64,000 bases of DNA from Muscardinus avellanarius (Eukaryota; Chordata; Mammalia; Rodentia; Gliridae). Where the stretch lies: the NCBI GenBank assembly GCA_963383645.1, contig OY726579.1, positions 102,001 through 166,000 on the forward strand. Reading direction: 5' to 3'. The number at the start of each line of letters is the position of its first letter. The stretch's first letter is position 1. Below, one piece after another: positions 53,461-63,840 of the stretch. The notes below the pieces were generated by a model, which was not told where the DNA came from, did no database searches, and was given only the letters and a program-made list of their open reading frames with translations. Both the position numbers and the translations under genes were made by a program.

Positions 53461-53930
53461 GGTATAAATTTGTGATAACCATGTAGTTGGTCCATTTTTA
53501 TTATTCTTAACAACAGCAGCAAAACAAAAACCTCTTACACTTCAGAAAAGAAACACACTATAAATTTAAGTTTTTGTTTCTTAAAGACTTCTTATTGTAA
53601 TAAGTAAATCAACAAACATTGTAATTATCACCTTTTCCAGCTGAGGACTGACATTTGCTTTTATCCTTGGTAAAGCGATTAAAAGGTGATTTTATTTTTA
53701 AAAATTCCAAAGTATTCACCTAATCACCTGGGTTAAAAAGAAAAAAAAAATGTTACTGTAGAAGCACTGGGAGGAAGGGAGAGAATGTAGTACAAATACC
53801 TTCTCGAGAGCCATACGCTCTCCGCTGCGTATCTTTCTCAGAGGAGACCTGCCGCCACTCAAGGCAGGCACTAGAGTTAAGGAGCATGTGTGGGCAGCCA
53901 GGTTGAAAACTCTTCAACACCGTCTTGCAG
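53461..53930. other. Unique AT-rich intronic sequence
   Basis: No feature recognised. Confidence 0.5.
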
Positions 53931-53931
53931 A

Positions 53932-54096
53932 GCTGGGGTGGTGGCGCACGCTTGCGATCCCAGGAGGGTCGCAGGTTCATGACCAGCCTCAGCTACTTAG
54001 TGAGGTCTTACTTCAAAACAAAGAATAAAAAATAGAGCTGGGGATGTAGCTTGGAAGTAAAATATCCCTGAGTTCACTCCCTGGTGCCACAATAAA
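53932..54096 (+). mobile_element. B1-dID SINE, internally deleted
   Basis: GAGCTGGGGTGGTGGCGCACG start; central left half missing; ID half AGCTGGGGATGTAGCTTGG. Confidence 0.83.
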
Positions 54097-55213
54097 TACG
54101 TCAATAAGTCAATAAAAGTCCTGCCTCGTTTCTGCCACTCCAGAGCAATGAAGGTGCACCAGGGCTCAGATCCGGCCCTCGGCAGGAGGAGGTGCCCGGG
54201 AACAGAACAGTCTCCTCCTCCTTCACGCCTGGAAATCTGGACCACAATTCCTTTCCATCTATATGTTAACATTTCCAAGAATTACAAGTTTGGGAGTTAC
54301 TGTCAGTAATCATGGAATAAAGGTTTTCGCCTCCTGTTAAAGGACTGTGGGTGTCTCGCTAGGAGGAACTTTTTATTGTCCTAAAGGATGCTTTGCCCCA
54401 CAATTCTCTTTCTCCACACAGGCTGCCTGGAGTCCAGGCACACGATCAGCAAGGGCAGTAGAGTCTGCCTCCTTCTGGTCCTCAACAGCTCACCTCCCGG
54501 GCCTGCTCCAAGCCCAGATGCCTGGTCTGAACCTGTCCCCGAGCAAATGCTGCCCTACGCCAGTGCCTGCCTAGGCCTTCACCCTCTCAGTCCCTTCCGC
54601 ATCCCCACGAGCGCGGCTCGTCCAGCCTGCTGTCCCTCGGCCATCAGCTGTGGTCCGGTGAGGCCAGACAACATGAGTAGTCATAGGCCACAGAACAATA
54701 TGGGGAAAGGACAGCAGGACAGGAGAGAATGGCAGGACCTCAGCCTCCAGGCAAGTTAGGGTGGACACAAATGATCCTCCATGAAAAAGGAAGACCGTGT
54801 CTTTTACAGCGTGACAGGAACATGAGTATGTCCATGGTTAAAAATGATGATCAGAAATGGAGGAAAAGCCGGCATCACTTGAGTCCCTCAGGATGAGAAA
54901 CAGAGCAAGAAGAGACACTTCCAATCTGGTGAGGTGGACTCCGGCACGGGGCTGGACTCCAGACTACCTCCCAGCTGACATGCTGTGGGCTAAGGGGCCT
55001 GGCACACAGGTGGAACCGAGGTCAAGGCCGTGTGTGTGGACACCCAGGCACCCGGACATGTTGGCCAGTGGCCAGGCTGAGTGGGGCTGTTCCACTGGGC
55101 CCACCTCCCTTGCTTCCAGAGTCCTTAGGTCCACAGTGGACGCCCCACACCAGCGCTGACCACCCGAGGCTCACCAGTGCCCACCCCCACAACTCAGAGA
55201 GGGAGCTAAGCCT
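54097..55213. other. Unique intronic sequence
   Basis: 1.1 kb, GC-moderate; open frames up to 123 codons without recognisable similarity. Confidence 0.5.
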
Positions 55214-55418
55214 TTATTTTTTGTAGCACTGGGGATTGAACCCAGAGGCATTCTACCTCTGAGCTACACCCCAGCCCTATTTTTTTATTCTTTATTTTGA
55301 AACAGGGTCTCACTGAGTTGCGAAGGCCTAAGTAGCCGAGGCTGTCCTCAAACCCGGATCCTCCTGTCTCAGCCTCCCAAATGCTGGGATTACAAGCGCG
55401 TGCTACCAGGCCTGGCTT
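55214..55418 (-). mobile_element. B1-dID SINE
   Basis: GCACTGGGGATTGAACCCAGAGG and GGGGTGTAGCTCAGAGG (complement) in the ID half; left half complete. Confidence 0.88.
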
Positions 55419-55635
55419 CAGCCAAGTCTTCCACAGCACAAGCACTTTCCACTCTGCCACAGCGTCACCTGACACCTGAAGATAACGAAGGACTCGGTGG
55501 GAACTGACAGCCCACCTCCAAGGCCCCATAACCTGGGAGGCTGAGGCAGGAGGATCCCTGCAGACCAAGGATGGAACCCAAGGGTTTGCAGCCAGACTGT
55601 ACAACAGAGAGACCCTGCCTAAAAAACAAATTAAA

Positions 55636-55840
55636 AACAGGCATGGTGGTGCATGCTTGTAATCCCAGCACTTGGGAGGCAGAGACAGAAGGATCGCAGG
55701 TTCGCAGACAACGAACTTGGTTAGCTACTTGGTGAGACCCTGTTTCAAAATAAAGAATAAAATAGGGATAGGGACGAAGGTAGAATGCCCCTGGGTTCCA
55801 TCCCAAGTACCACAAAAAAAATATAAATAAATAAATAAAT
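55636..55840 (+). mobile_element. B1-dID SINE
   Basis: CAGGCATGGTGGTGCATGC start; ID half shortened; AAAT-repeat tail. Confidence 0.86.
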
Positions 55841-56115
55841 AACTCCCCAGCAGTCCTCATAAAGTTAGGAGGTTGTCACACACACACGATTTTCCTTCTT
55901 TTTATAAAGATGTCATCTCAAAAACAAAAGCTCAATGTCAACACAACTATTGAAAGCAGTGAATAAGTAATCTAATGGTGTAAGGTAATATATCGCTTTT
56001 TCATTAAACTATCGATTCTTGGGTTACTCTAGTTAGTTCAAATAATCAAGTACTGAACTAGTGATTAAAAAATCTTCTTAAATAGGATAGAAAAAGATTC
56101 AAAAATAAACAAAAT

Positions 56116-56300
56116 TGAGCCGGGCGTGGTGGTGCACGCTTGTAATCCCCATGCTTGGGAGGCTGAGACAAGAGGATCGCTCAGGTTCGAAGCCAGGCTT
56201 AGCTGGCTTAAGAGACCCTGTTTCCAAATAAAATATAAAATAGATCTTGGGAGTGTAGCCCGGAGTTAGAAGGCCCCTGAGCTCCATCACCAGTAACACC

Positions 56301-56329
<29 letters not shown>
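56116..56329 (+). mobile_element. SINE, altered-ID subfamily
   Basis: TAATCCCCATGCTTGGG, GCTGGCTTAAGAG and TTGGGAGTGTAGCCCGGAG; A tail of about 30. Confidence 0.9.
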
Positions 56330-56334
<5 letters not shown>

Positions 56335-56411
56335 ATGGCAGTTATTGTTTTTAAAATATGTCATTTTAAGCTTCTGTATTATATAAAATAAGAACATACA
56401 AATGTCCTATT

Positions 56412-56626
56412 AACCGGACATGGTGGTGCACGCTTGTAATCCCAGCATTTGGGAGGCCAAGACGGAAGGATAGTAGTTCGAGGACAGCCTCAGCTACTAC
56501 TTAGTGAAGCCCTTTGCAACTGAGCGAGACCATTTCAAAAAATAAAGAATAAAAAGCAGGGCTGAGGGAGTAGCTTAAAGGTAGAATGCCCCTGGGTTCC
56601 ATCCTCAGTACTGGAAAAAAAAAAAA
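56412..56626 (+). mobile_element. B1-dID SINE
   Basis: TTAACCGGACATGGTGGTGC start; both halves complete. Confidence 0.87.
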
Positions 56627-56786
56627 GGTTCTATTTACCAGACTTTCTAGTAGAAGCTTGGCATGTACTTTGTAAAACCTGCTTTTAGCCTGGGCAAAAC
56701 AATTAAAATGTGGTTTCCAATAACATTACTGCATGAATCAATTTACCTTTGGAAAGGTAAATATTTAAAAATTAATGGCTACAGAA

Positions 56787-56988
56787 AGCCAGGTGTGGTG
56801 GAGAATGCTTGTAACCCCAATACTTGAAAGGCGGAAACAGGAGGATTTGCAGGTTCTAAGGCAGCCTCAGCAACTTAGTGAAGCTCTCAGCAACTTAGAA
56901 AGTCCCTGTTTCCAAATAAATAATAAAATAGGTGTTGGGATGTAGCCCAGGGGTAGAAGGCCCATCCACCTCCAGTCCCACAAAAAAT
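56787..56988 (+). mobile_element. B1-dID SINE with target-site duplication
   Basis: Flanked by AATTAATGGCTACAGA and AATTAATGGCTAGAGA (one mismatch). ID half GGTGTTGGGATGTAGCCC is of the altered type. Confidence 0.88.
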
Positions 56989-57126
56989 AAAATGCAGTAA
57001 TTAAATTAATGGCTAGAGAGACTTTCAACTCCAACTCTAAGGCCATGAAAGTCTTTTCCCCTGCTGTATGATCCCCTATGACAGAGAAACAAGGACTAGC
57101 ATTTTTTATTTCAATAAATTCATAAT

Positions 57127-57325
57127 CAACTGGGCATGGCGGCGTATGCCTGCAATTGCAGTACTCTGGGAGGCTGAGACACAGGACTGAAAGTTTGAGG
57201 CTAACCTCAGCAACTTAGCACAACCTTGTTTAAAATTAATAATGATGATGATGATGATGATGATAAGGCCAGGGTGTAGCTCAAAGGTAGAGTGCCCCTG
57301 CGTTTAACCCCCAATACCCTCCCTA
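57127..57325 (+). mobile_element. B1-dID SINE with (GAT)n linker
   Basis: AACTGGGCATGGCGGCG start. The A-rich linker has expanded into (GAT)7 at 57242-57264; ID half GGCCAGGGTGTAGCTC. Confidence 0.85.
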
Positions 57326-57461
57326 AAGTAAGTAACGTAGGCTCGGTATTCTGTTTCTTCAGACATAGTAAGGGACATGATTACATTTGGGCTATTAATT
57401 CACATATGAACTTATTAAACTTTCATGGTACTAAACATGCAATTCCATTAGTGTTATTAAG

Positions 57462-57841
57462 CTTTTTTTTCGGGGGGAGATGGTACTGGATATTGAACCC
57501 AGAGATGGGCTAATACTGACAAAACTGAGCTGTAATCCCATCCCTCCCTTTCTGTTTCCAATTTTTTTTTTTTTTTTTGGTGGGTCTGGGGATGGAACCC
57601 AGGGCATTCGACATTGGAGCTACACTCCCTGCCCTGTTTTTTATTCTTTATTTTAAAACAGGGACTAATTAGCTGAGGCTGTCCGCGAACCACAATCCTG
57701 TGGTCTCAGCCTCCCAAATGCTGGGATTACATGCATCTGCCACCACGCCGGCTCTACCCTTCCCTTTCTAAGGGTCTTGCTATGTTGCTGAGGCTGGCCT
57801 CAAACTTATGCTCCCCCTGTCTCAGCCACTGCACCAAGCTG
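57462..57841 (-). mobile_element. Old SINE split by a younger SINE
   Basis: ID part at 57462-57545 and left half at 57760-57841 (TAAGGGTCTTGCTATGTTGC). A CCCTTTCT flank is shared on both sides of the insert. Confidence 0.65.
57560..57753 (-). mobile_element. B1-dID SINE inserted in an older SINE
   Basis: T run, GGTCTGGGGATGGAACCCAGG, and left half to CTGCCACCACGCCGGCTC on the + strand. Confidence 0.85.
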
Positions 57842-58099
57842 TAAATAAATTACCTACATCTTGCCTTTGAAAAACTTAGCAAACCAACATATATGCAGGG
57901 GAAAAAGATTCAGATGAGTCACCTCACTCGAATCCACATCTCCACGCAGCGGCAGATCTGTCAGGGACTGCTTCCTCAATCCATCCAAACACCACAATAG
58001 ACATTTTTATTGCTGGCAGTACTATTTCAATTGCCAAACAGGTATGTATAAAAAGCTGCTCAGTAATGGGCAAGAACTTAGTTATCAGTGATACCCTAA
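57842..58099. other. Unique intronic sequence
   Basis: No feature recognised. Confidence 0.5.
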
Positions 58100-58400
58100 G
58101 TTGTCAACAATACACACTACCAGGCACTCCGGACACATAGTTGTGAGCAAAATGATTCCTGTTCCTAAAGCATATGGTGTGGTATGAGGAGGACAGATGT
58201 CAACCAAACAATCACACAATGGAGTGTGCAATTTCAAAGTGAGATAGAGGCCCTAACGGAAACACAATATAATGAATATGATCTAGACCGGCCGTGGGAA
58301 TCAGGGAAGCCTTCCTTGAGAAAGGGAAGACTGCTTGAGCAGAGATCTGCAAGACCGGAATGAAGACTGTGACGGACAGGCATCTGGGCACTGCAGGCCG
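58100..58400 (-). mobile_element. LINE-2 (L2) 3' fragment
   Basis: ACAGATGTCAACCAAACAATCACACAA-like and AATCAGGGAAGCCTTCCTTG blocks are the reverse complement of the L2 3' end. Ancient. Confidence 0.6.
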
Positions 58401-58576
58401 GGGGGAAGGTAAGCCGCGCTGTCACAGCGGCTAAAGGTAGACACGGCAGTGTGTCCGGGGCACAGGGCGCATGGGGTGCAGAGATCCTTGACGGGCCTTG
58501 GAAATACTTTTAAACAGGGAGCAGGAAAAGGGCCTCTACCATTACATGAGTTCTAGTGGAACTTAATGTAATGTCT

Positions 58577-58700
58577 ACAAAAGACTCATTAAGTTGTGGA
58601 GGGTCTCATTAAGTGCCTGTGGCTGGCTTTGGATGTGAGAGCCTCCTGTCTCAGCCTCCCAAGTCCTGAGACTACAAACGTGCAGTACTACACCCAGCTA
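58577..58700 (-). mobile_element. SINE left-half copy
   Basis: TAAGTTGTGGAGGGTCTCATTAAG and CCTCCTGTCTCAGCCTCCC, ending at CTACACCCAGCT; no ID half. Confidence 0.75.
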
Positions 58701-58767
58701 TAAAAGACTCCTAATTGTGAGGCACCTTAGACTTTGGTTAGTACTAGTTGGTTCCATTCTTTGTCTT

Positions 58768-58790
58768 GTGTGTGTGTGTGTGTGTGTGTG
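58768..58790. repeat. (GT)n microsatellite
   Basis: About 11 GT units abutting the ID end of an antisense SINE. Confidence 0.94.
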
Positions 58791-58970
58791 GTACTGAGGA
58801 TGGAACCCAGGGGCATTCTACCTCCAAACTACACCCCTAGTCCAATTTGATTCTTTTTATTTTGAAACAGGGTCTCACTAAGTAGCTGAGGCTGGCGGCA
58901 AAACTGCGATCCTCCTGTCTCAGCCTCCCAAGTACTGGGATTACAAGTGTACGCCACCACGCCCAGCTCC
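58790..58970 (-). mobile_element. B1-dID SINE
   Basis: GTACTGAGGATGGAACCCAGG; complete left half ending GCCACCACGCCCAGCTCC. Confidence 0.88.
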
Positions 58971-59092
58971 ATATTTTGTTTTCTAAATACACTTTTGGAC
59001 TAAACGCCAAATGACAAGGTAAAAACACACGCATCAACTGTTCCATCCGGTATTTCCACTCCTCCACCAAAATGCCTAAAAAACTTTGTTGC

Positions 59093-59202
59093 TGCCAGGT
59101 GTGGTGGCCCACACCTGTACTCTCAGTGACCAGGAGGCTGAGGCAGGAGGATTGCCAGTTCAGGGGCAGTCTCTGCAATTTAGACTGTTTCAAAATAAAA
59201 AA
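59093..59202 (+). mobile_element. SINE left half
   Basis: GCCAGGTGTGGTGGCCCACACC to TTTCAAAATAAAAAAG, joined to the next copy. Confidence 0.78.
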
Positions 59203-59420
59203 GAGTTGTGCATGGTGGTGTACACCTGTAATTCCCAGTAATTGGGAGACTGAGACAGGAGGATCACAAATTCACAAATTCGCAAATTCGGTTGGAGGAA
59301 AGCCTCTGAAAGTAGTTAGATTTGTATCAATCTAGCAAGACCCTGTTTCCAAATAAAAATAAAATAGGGCTGGGGGTGGAGCTTGAAGACCTCTGTATTC
59401 AATACTTAATACTGCAAAAA
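59203..59420 (+). mobile_element. B1-dID SINE
   Basis: GTTGTGCATGGTGGTGTACACC; ACAAATTC motif reiterated in the left half; ID half GGGCTGGGGGTGGAGCTTG. Confidence 0.82.
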
Positions 59421-59585
59421 GAAAAAAAGAAAAAAATTTACCCCCAAAATCACACTGCCAGTGAATGTTGACCTGTTAATCACAATACTATTTAGTTTCT
59501 GCCTAAAACATTTAATATGTTTATGTATATGTTAAGACAGACAGAAGAGAATCCACGTGTGCAGAATCGCATTCATACATTTTCC

Positions 59586-59754
59586 ACGTCTGGGGGGTGC
59601 TGGAGTATGAACCCAGGACATTCTACCTCCTATCTACACCCTCAGCCCTGTTTTATTTTGAAACAGGATCTCACTAAGTTGCTGAGGCTGACTTTGAACT
59701 TGCAATTCTCCAGGTCAAGTATTGGAAAGACGGTGTGCACCACAAGACCTGGCT
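59586..59754 (-). mobile_element. B1-dID SINE
   Basis: GGTGCTGGAGTATGAACCCAGG; left half partly deleted. Confidence 0.82.
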
Positions 59755-59774
59755 ATATTCATCCATACTGGAGG

Positions 59775-59850
59775 GTCAGTGTCTTGGCCTAGCGCACAAT
59801 GCCTGGGGTTTTAGTGCTCAGCCAATATTTAACGAATTGAAGGACAGAAG
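59775..59850 (+). mobile_element. LINE-2 3' terminus
   Basis: CCTAGCGCACAATGCCTGG and TGCTCAGCCAATATTTAACG fit the terminal L2 sequence. Confidence 0.55.
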
Positions 59851-60094
59851 AGGCAAAGGATTAGAACCTGGAAGTAAAGTGATTTCCTGAGGCTCTGCCT
59901 CTCAGTCGTGTATTCATCAGCAATTCGCTTGAAGACTGTATTTTTCTTGCCTTTCTTTTTATTATTAAAGTAAGATTTGTTCTCCATTAGGTAACTGCCA
60001 TACTTCACAGACTTTGGCCTGGAGGGAGAGGGGGATAATGGAGAGTTAACTAGTTCCAATCTTTCCCCAGCCACAACCGGCCTGTTCTCCACCT

Positions 60095-60300
60095 TCACCC
60101 ACGCCGTTTCCCATGCTGTTTGTCCGGAACCCCACTCCTTTCTGGGGTTCCTCCATTCAAACATCACATCCGCAGAGAAGCCTTCCCTGATCGTCAGTCC
60201 CCTCTGCCTTCTTACCGCTTTCTCCAGTCCCATTTCTATCAGGGGACTTGCCGCTTCCTGGAATTCCCTTTTTATTTCATTGATTTTCACCCCCAGCCCC
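60095..60300 (+). mobile_element. LINE-2 fragment
   Basis: AAACATCACATCCGCAGAG followed by AAGCCTTCCCTGATC fits L2 3' sequence in the forward orientation. Confidence 0.55.
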
Positions 60301-60449
60301 CAACTCCAGGATGACAGGTTCGCGGGATGGATCCCCTGATGCCCAAGATGCTCGTAGTCAATGCAAGAAAGAGACGAGGCTGACTCGGGGGCCCTCAACT
60401 CCCCACTCCTGGCGGCGCCACATCCCGCTCTCCACAGCAACACCCTCGA

Positions 60450-61760
60450 CCCATGCTCGGAGGCCCCCCGAGCACCCGCTCCACAGACCAGGACCCCGGC
60501 TCCCAGAGGGGCCTCGCCACAGGCGGGCGGGAGCCGGGCGGGGCCGGCCGGGCTCCGAACAGCTTGTTCCGGAGACTGCGCTTCATCACCCTTACTACTA
60601 TTGTTCCTCAGCACTCACTAGGGACGCGTTCCAGAACCCGGGCGGCCGCCATCCCGGTCGCGGTCCCAGCCGCCTCCCGCCTCCCGCGGCCACGCCCCCG
60701 CCCCGAGGCCACGCCCCCGCCGCCCCGGTCACGCCGCCCCGCGGCCTCTGCTCCCGCCCCGCCAGGGCGCCCGCGCCGCTGGGGCCCGCCCCCTCCCGTG
60801 GCGGCCAATCAGCGGAGCGCTGGGGGCGTGGCCTCGGGCCCGGGGCCTCCTATCTGGGGACCGATTGGTCATCTCCACTGTCGCTCAGGAGGTCGCGCCC
60901 GGCGCCCGCCTTCCTCCTTTCCCTCACCCTCCCTCCCTCTCGGGAAAATCGGCAGCGGGGCGAGGCGGCCGCCGGCTACCCGCGCGGGGCGCGGGCCGGG
61001 AGCGCGGCGGGCGGGCCGCCGGCCGCAGGAGGCGAGGAGGCCCCGGGGCAGGCGCGCCCGCCGGCCGCGGCCGTCTCCAACGAGAACAAGATGGCGGCGC
61101 TGGCGGCGCGCCAGCCGCGAGGCGGGGCCGCGGCCCGGCCCCTGCGCCCCACCCGCGCGCCGCCGGCCGGGAGCCGCTCGCCCCGCTAGGCCGCGGGCGG
61201 GCCCGGCCCAGGTGGCGGGGCCGCGCGCCGCCGCCCGCCGCGCGGTTACCTCCGGGTGTGGCGCCGCGGCGGCCTCGCAGCAGCTCCCGCGTCGGCGGCG
61301 GCGGCGTCCCCGGCGCGGACCAGGGCCCCGGCGGCGGCGGCGGAGCGCGGGGCCGGGCGCGGGCTCGCCGGCCGGAGACGAGGCGCCGGGGGCGCGGGCG
61401 CGGGCGGGGGCGTTTGTTATTGTTTTCGTCAGTGAAAGGTCAGAGTTCGTGACCCCGGTGCCGCCGCCGCCGCCGCCCGCGCTGGTAGGAGGAGGGCGAG
61501 TGTTCCTCTTCCTCTCCCGGCGCCGCCGCCGCGGAGGGGGCGGGCGAGCACGCGATTGGCTGCGGCGCGCGCGCGCTCCCGCCGCTTCCGGCCGGCCGCG
61601 GGCTGGGCGCGGGCTCTGGGCTCGGCGGCGCGGGGCTGCAGACCCGCCGAGCTGCCCGGGGCCGGCGTCGGCCGCACCGCCCCGGCGCCCGCGGAGCTCG
61701 GCCGTGGAGACGCGGGCGGCCGCGCAGGGGAGCGCGCTTTGAGGCCTCGGGCGGGTCTGG
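60450..61760. promoter_or_regulatory. NR2C2: CpG-island promoter of NR2C2
   Basis: About 1.3 kb extremely GC- and CpG-rich with no repeats. CCAAT boxes occur at about 60805 (GGCCAATCAG) and, inverted, at 60864 (CCGATTGGTC) and 61553 (GCGATTGGCT). Many GGGCGG/CCGCCC boxes and one AAGATGGCGGC (61088-61098, YY1-like). TATA-less. It lies upstream of the ATG exon in the right orientation. Open frames up to 429 codons here follow from base composition and are not genes. Confidence 0.88.
61250..61450 (-). other. NR2C2: NR2C2 noncoding exon 1 (5' end approximate)
   Basis: On the - strand GCGCCACACCCGGAG is followed by GTAACC, a strong donor at 61249-61248, the best-placed donor in the island. The start point is not determinable here; the upper coordinate is a guess. 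Confidence 0.5.
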
Positions 61761-61774
61761 CGGTCTGTATTGTT

Positions 61775-61992
61775 CTTTTTTTATTTTATTTTTTTGCGGG
61801 TCCGGGAATGGAACCCAGGGGCATTCAGCCTCCGAGCTACAGCCCCTGCCCTATTTTTTATTGTTTATTTTGAAACCGGGTCTCACTGAGTTGCAGAGGG
61901 CCTAAGTAGCCGAGGCTGTCCGCGAACCGCGATCCTCCGGTCTCAGCCTCCCGAATGCTGGGATTACAAGCGTGCGCCGCCACGGCCGGCTT
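61775..61992 (-). mobile_element. CpG-rich SINE at the island edge
   Basis: Complete copy with many intact CpGs (CGCGAACCGCGATCC, CCGCCACGGCCGGC). Confidence 0.9.
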
Positions 61993-62082
61993 TGTTGTGC
62001 TATTTTTTAAAGGAGGTCTTTTAAAGGTCCGAAGGCGCACCGCCCCCCACCCCTCCCCGGCCGCGGCGGAATTGGAAACGCA

Positions 62083-62213
62083 GCCGGCCGCGGTGGCGCA
62101 GCGGTTTGGGAGGCCGAGACGGGAGGATCGCAGGTCCGTCCGATGACAGCCTCCGCTTCTACCTAGTGAGGCCCCTTGCAACTCAGTGGGACCCTGTTTC
62201 AAAATAAAGAAGA
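62083..62213 (+). mobile_element. CpG-rich SINE left half
   Basis: GCCGGCCGCGGTGGCGCAGCG to TTTCAAAATAAAG; no ID half. Confidence 0.82.
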
Positions 62214-62632
62214 GCGAGCCGGGCGTGGTGGCGCACGCTTGTCATCCCCGCGCTTGGGAGGCTGACGCAAGAGGGTCGCACAGGTTCGAAGCCGGCCTCA
62301 GCTACTTACTGGGGCTCGCAGCAACTTAGATCCTGTTTCCTAATACATTTTATTTTATTTTATTTTTTTATTTTTGGTGGTACTGGGGTTCCTGGAAGCC
62401 CTTCTACCTCCGGGCTACACTCCCAGACCTATTTTTTACATTTTTTTATTTGGAAACAGGGTCTCCTAAGCCAGCGCGCGCGCAGCTGGCTTCGAACCTG
62501 CGCGATCCTCCTGTCTCTGCCTCCCAAGCGCGGGGATTACAAGCGTGCGCCACCGCGCCCGGCTTCCTAATACATTTTAAAATAGGGCTGGGGGTGTGGC
62601 TCGGAGATGCCCCTGAATTCCATGTCTAGTAC
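62214..62632 (+). mobile_element. B1-dID SINE split by an antisense SINE
   Basis: Host occupies 62214-62352 and 62564-62632. GAGCCGGGCGTGGTGGCGC start; ID half GGGCTGGGGGTGTGGCTCGG. Confidence 0.9.
62353..62563 (-). mobile_element. Young SINE (altered-ID subfamily) inserted in a SINE
   Basis: Complete. Perfect 16-base duplication TTCCTAATACATTTTA at 62337-62352 and 62564-62579. Contains the subfamily block with a CGCGCGCG stretch before the CTGGCTTCG motif. Confidence 0.95.
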
Positions 62633-62667
62633 CGATAGAAAACAAAAAGTGGAAACGCACCAGAACC

Positions 62668-62668
<1 letters not shown>

Positions 62669-62705
<37 letters not shown>
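62669..62705. repeat. (ATT)12 microsatellite
   Basis: Uninterrupted ATT run at the tail side of an antisense SINE. Confidence 0.95.
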
Positions 62706-62887
62706 AGAGGATGGGACCCAGGGGCTTTCTACCTCCAGGCTACACTCCCAAAACTATTTTCTACTTTATGTGGAAACAGGGTCTCCCTAAGTTGCCGAGA
62801 GCCTCGCCAAGTAGCTGAGGCTGGCTTCGAACCCGCGCGATCCTCCTGTCTCCGCCTCCCAAGGCCGGGGTGACAAGCTTGGCCACT
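62705..62887 (-). mobile_element. SINE
   Basis: CAGAGGATGGGACCCAGGGGC, CTCCAGGCTACACTCCC; left half ends abruptly at GGGGTGACAAGC. Confidence 0.83.
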
Positions 62888-63120
62888 AGGACTCCGAGCC
62901 TGTGGTCCCGCGGCGCCCTTGACGGGAACCTGGAAAGGAGGGTGTGTGCAGTTACTTGTCGTTTTGCTTGGGAGGCTGCAGGCCTCCGCAGCCTCCAGGC
63001 CCCTCCGTGTTTGTTTCCCTTTCCCTCCATGATGCTTCGGACTCGGCATAGCCCATAGGAATGTATTTTTTTCTTCTCCCATTAGGAGTAAACGTGAACC
63101 CCAAGATGCGTGGTTAACCT
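62888..63120. other. Unique sequence upstream of NR2C2
   Basis: No feature recognised. Confidence 0.5.
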
Positions 63121-63283
63121 TCTTTTTTTAGCAGGGGGATTCTACCTCCAAGCTACAACCCTAGCCCTTTATTATTTTAAAACACAGTCCCAGTGAGTTG
63201 CTGAGACTGGTTCCGAGCCTGCAGCTCTCCAGTCTCAGCCTCCAAGTGCTGAGATGATCGATGTGCACCGCCATCCCTGGCTA
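63121..63283 (-). mobile_element. B1-dID SINE, diverged
   Basis: GGGGGATTCTACCTCCAAGC; left half to TGTGCACCGCCATCCCTGGC. Confidence 0.78.
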
Positions 63284-63305
63284 ATGTTTTATAGGATTTT
63301 CTGTG

Positions 63306-63486
63306 TTGGGGGGGGGGGTACTGAGGATTGAACCCAGGACCTTTCTACCTCTGAGCTGCAAAACCAGACCTATTTTATTTGAAAACAGGGTCTCACTGAG
63401 GACCTCACTAAGTAGCTGAGGCTGACCACGAGGCTGCAGTCCACCTGTCTCAGCCCCCCACATTCTGGGATTACAAGCCTGTGCCA
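63306..63486 (-). mobile_element. B1-dID SINE
   Basis: G run, GTACTGAGGATTGAACCCAGG; left half without its final 5' bases. Confidence 0.82.
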
Positions 63487-63659
63487 AAAAAGCTGCATTC
63501 CTAATACCTCGGTTAACCACCGATGCTGTAAGTAGAAGAGGCCTCTGCATTTGAGCTGAGGTGGGTGAGAACCTGAAAGGCCAGGTGAGGAGCCTGAACT
63601 GACAGTATTTTGATGGTAAATCCTTGTATACACGGACTGCTTTGTAGTGTACTTAAAAC

Positions 63660-63840
63660 TTTTTGTGGTACTGGAACCCATGGGCATTCTATCTCCAAGA
63701 TACATATGCCCCCAGCCCTATTTTATTTTTATTTTGAAACGGGGTGTCACTACTTGCCAAGGCTGTCCTTGAAACTGCGATCCTCCTCTCTCAGCCTCCC
63801 AAGTACTGGGATTACAGGCATGGGCCACCACACCCAGCTT
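63660..63840 (-). mobile_element. B1-dID SINE
   Basis: GTGGTACTGGAACCCATGGGC; left half to GGGCCACCACACCCAGCT. Confidence 0.85.

Larger units (their letters stand above)
36927..61249 (-). other. NR2C2: NR2C2 intron 1
   Basis: 24.3 kb between the CpG-island first exon and the ATG exon. Mostly SINEs with L1, L2 and MIR remnants. No coding exon recognised on either strand. Confidence 0.75.

Noticed and set aside
60311..61742. Long open frames (292 and 429 codons) on the + strand
   Set aside because: They lie in the CpG island, where stop codons are rare. They are Arg/Pro/Ala/Gly low-complexity and match no family.
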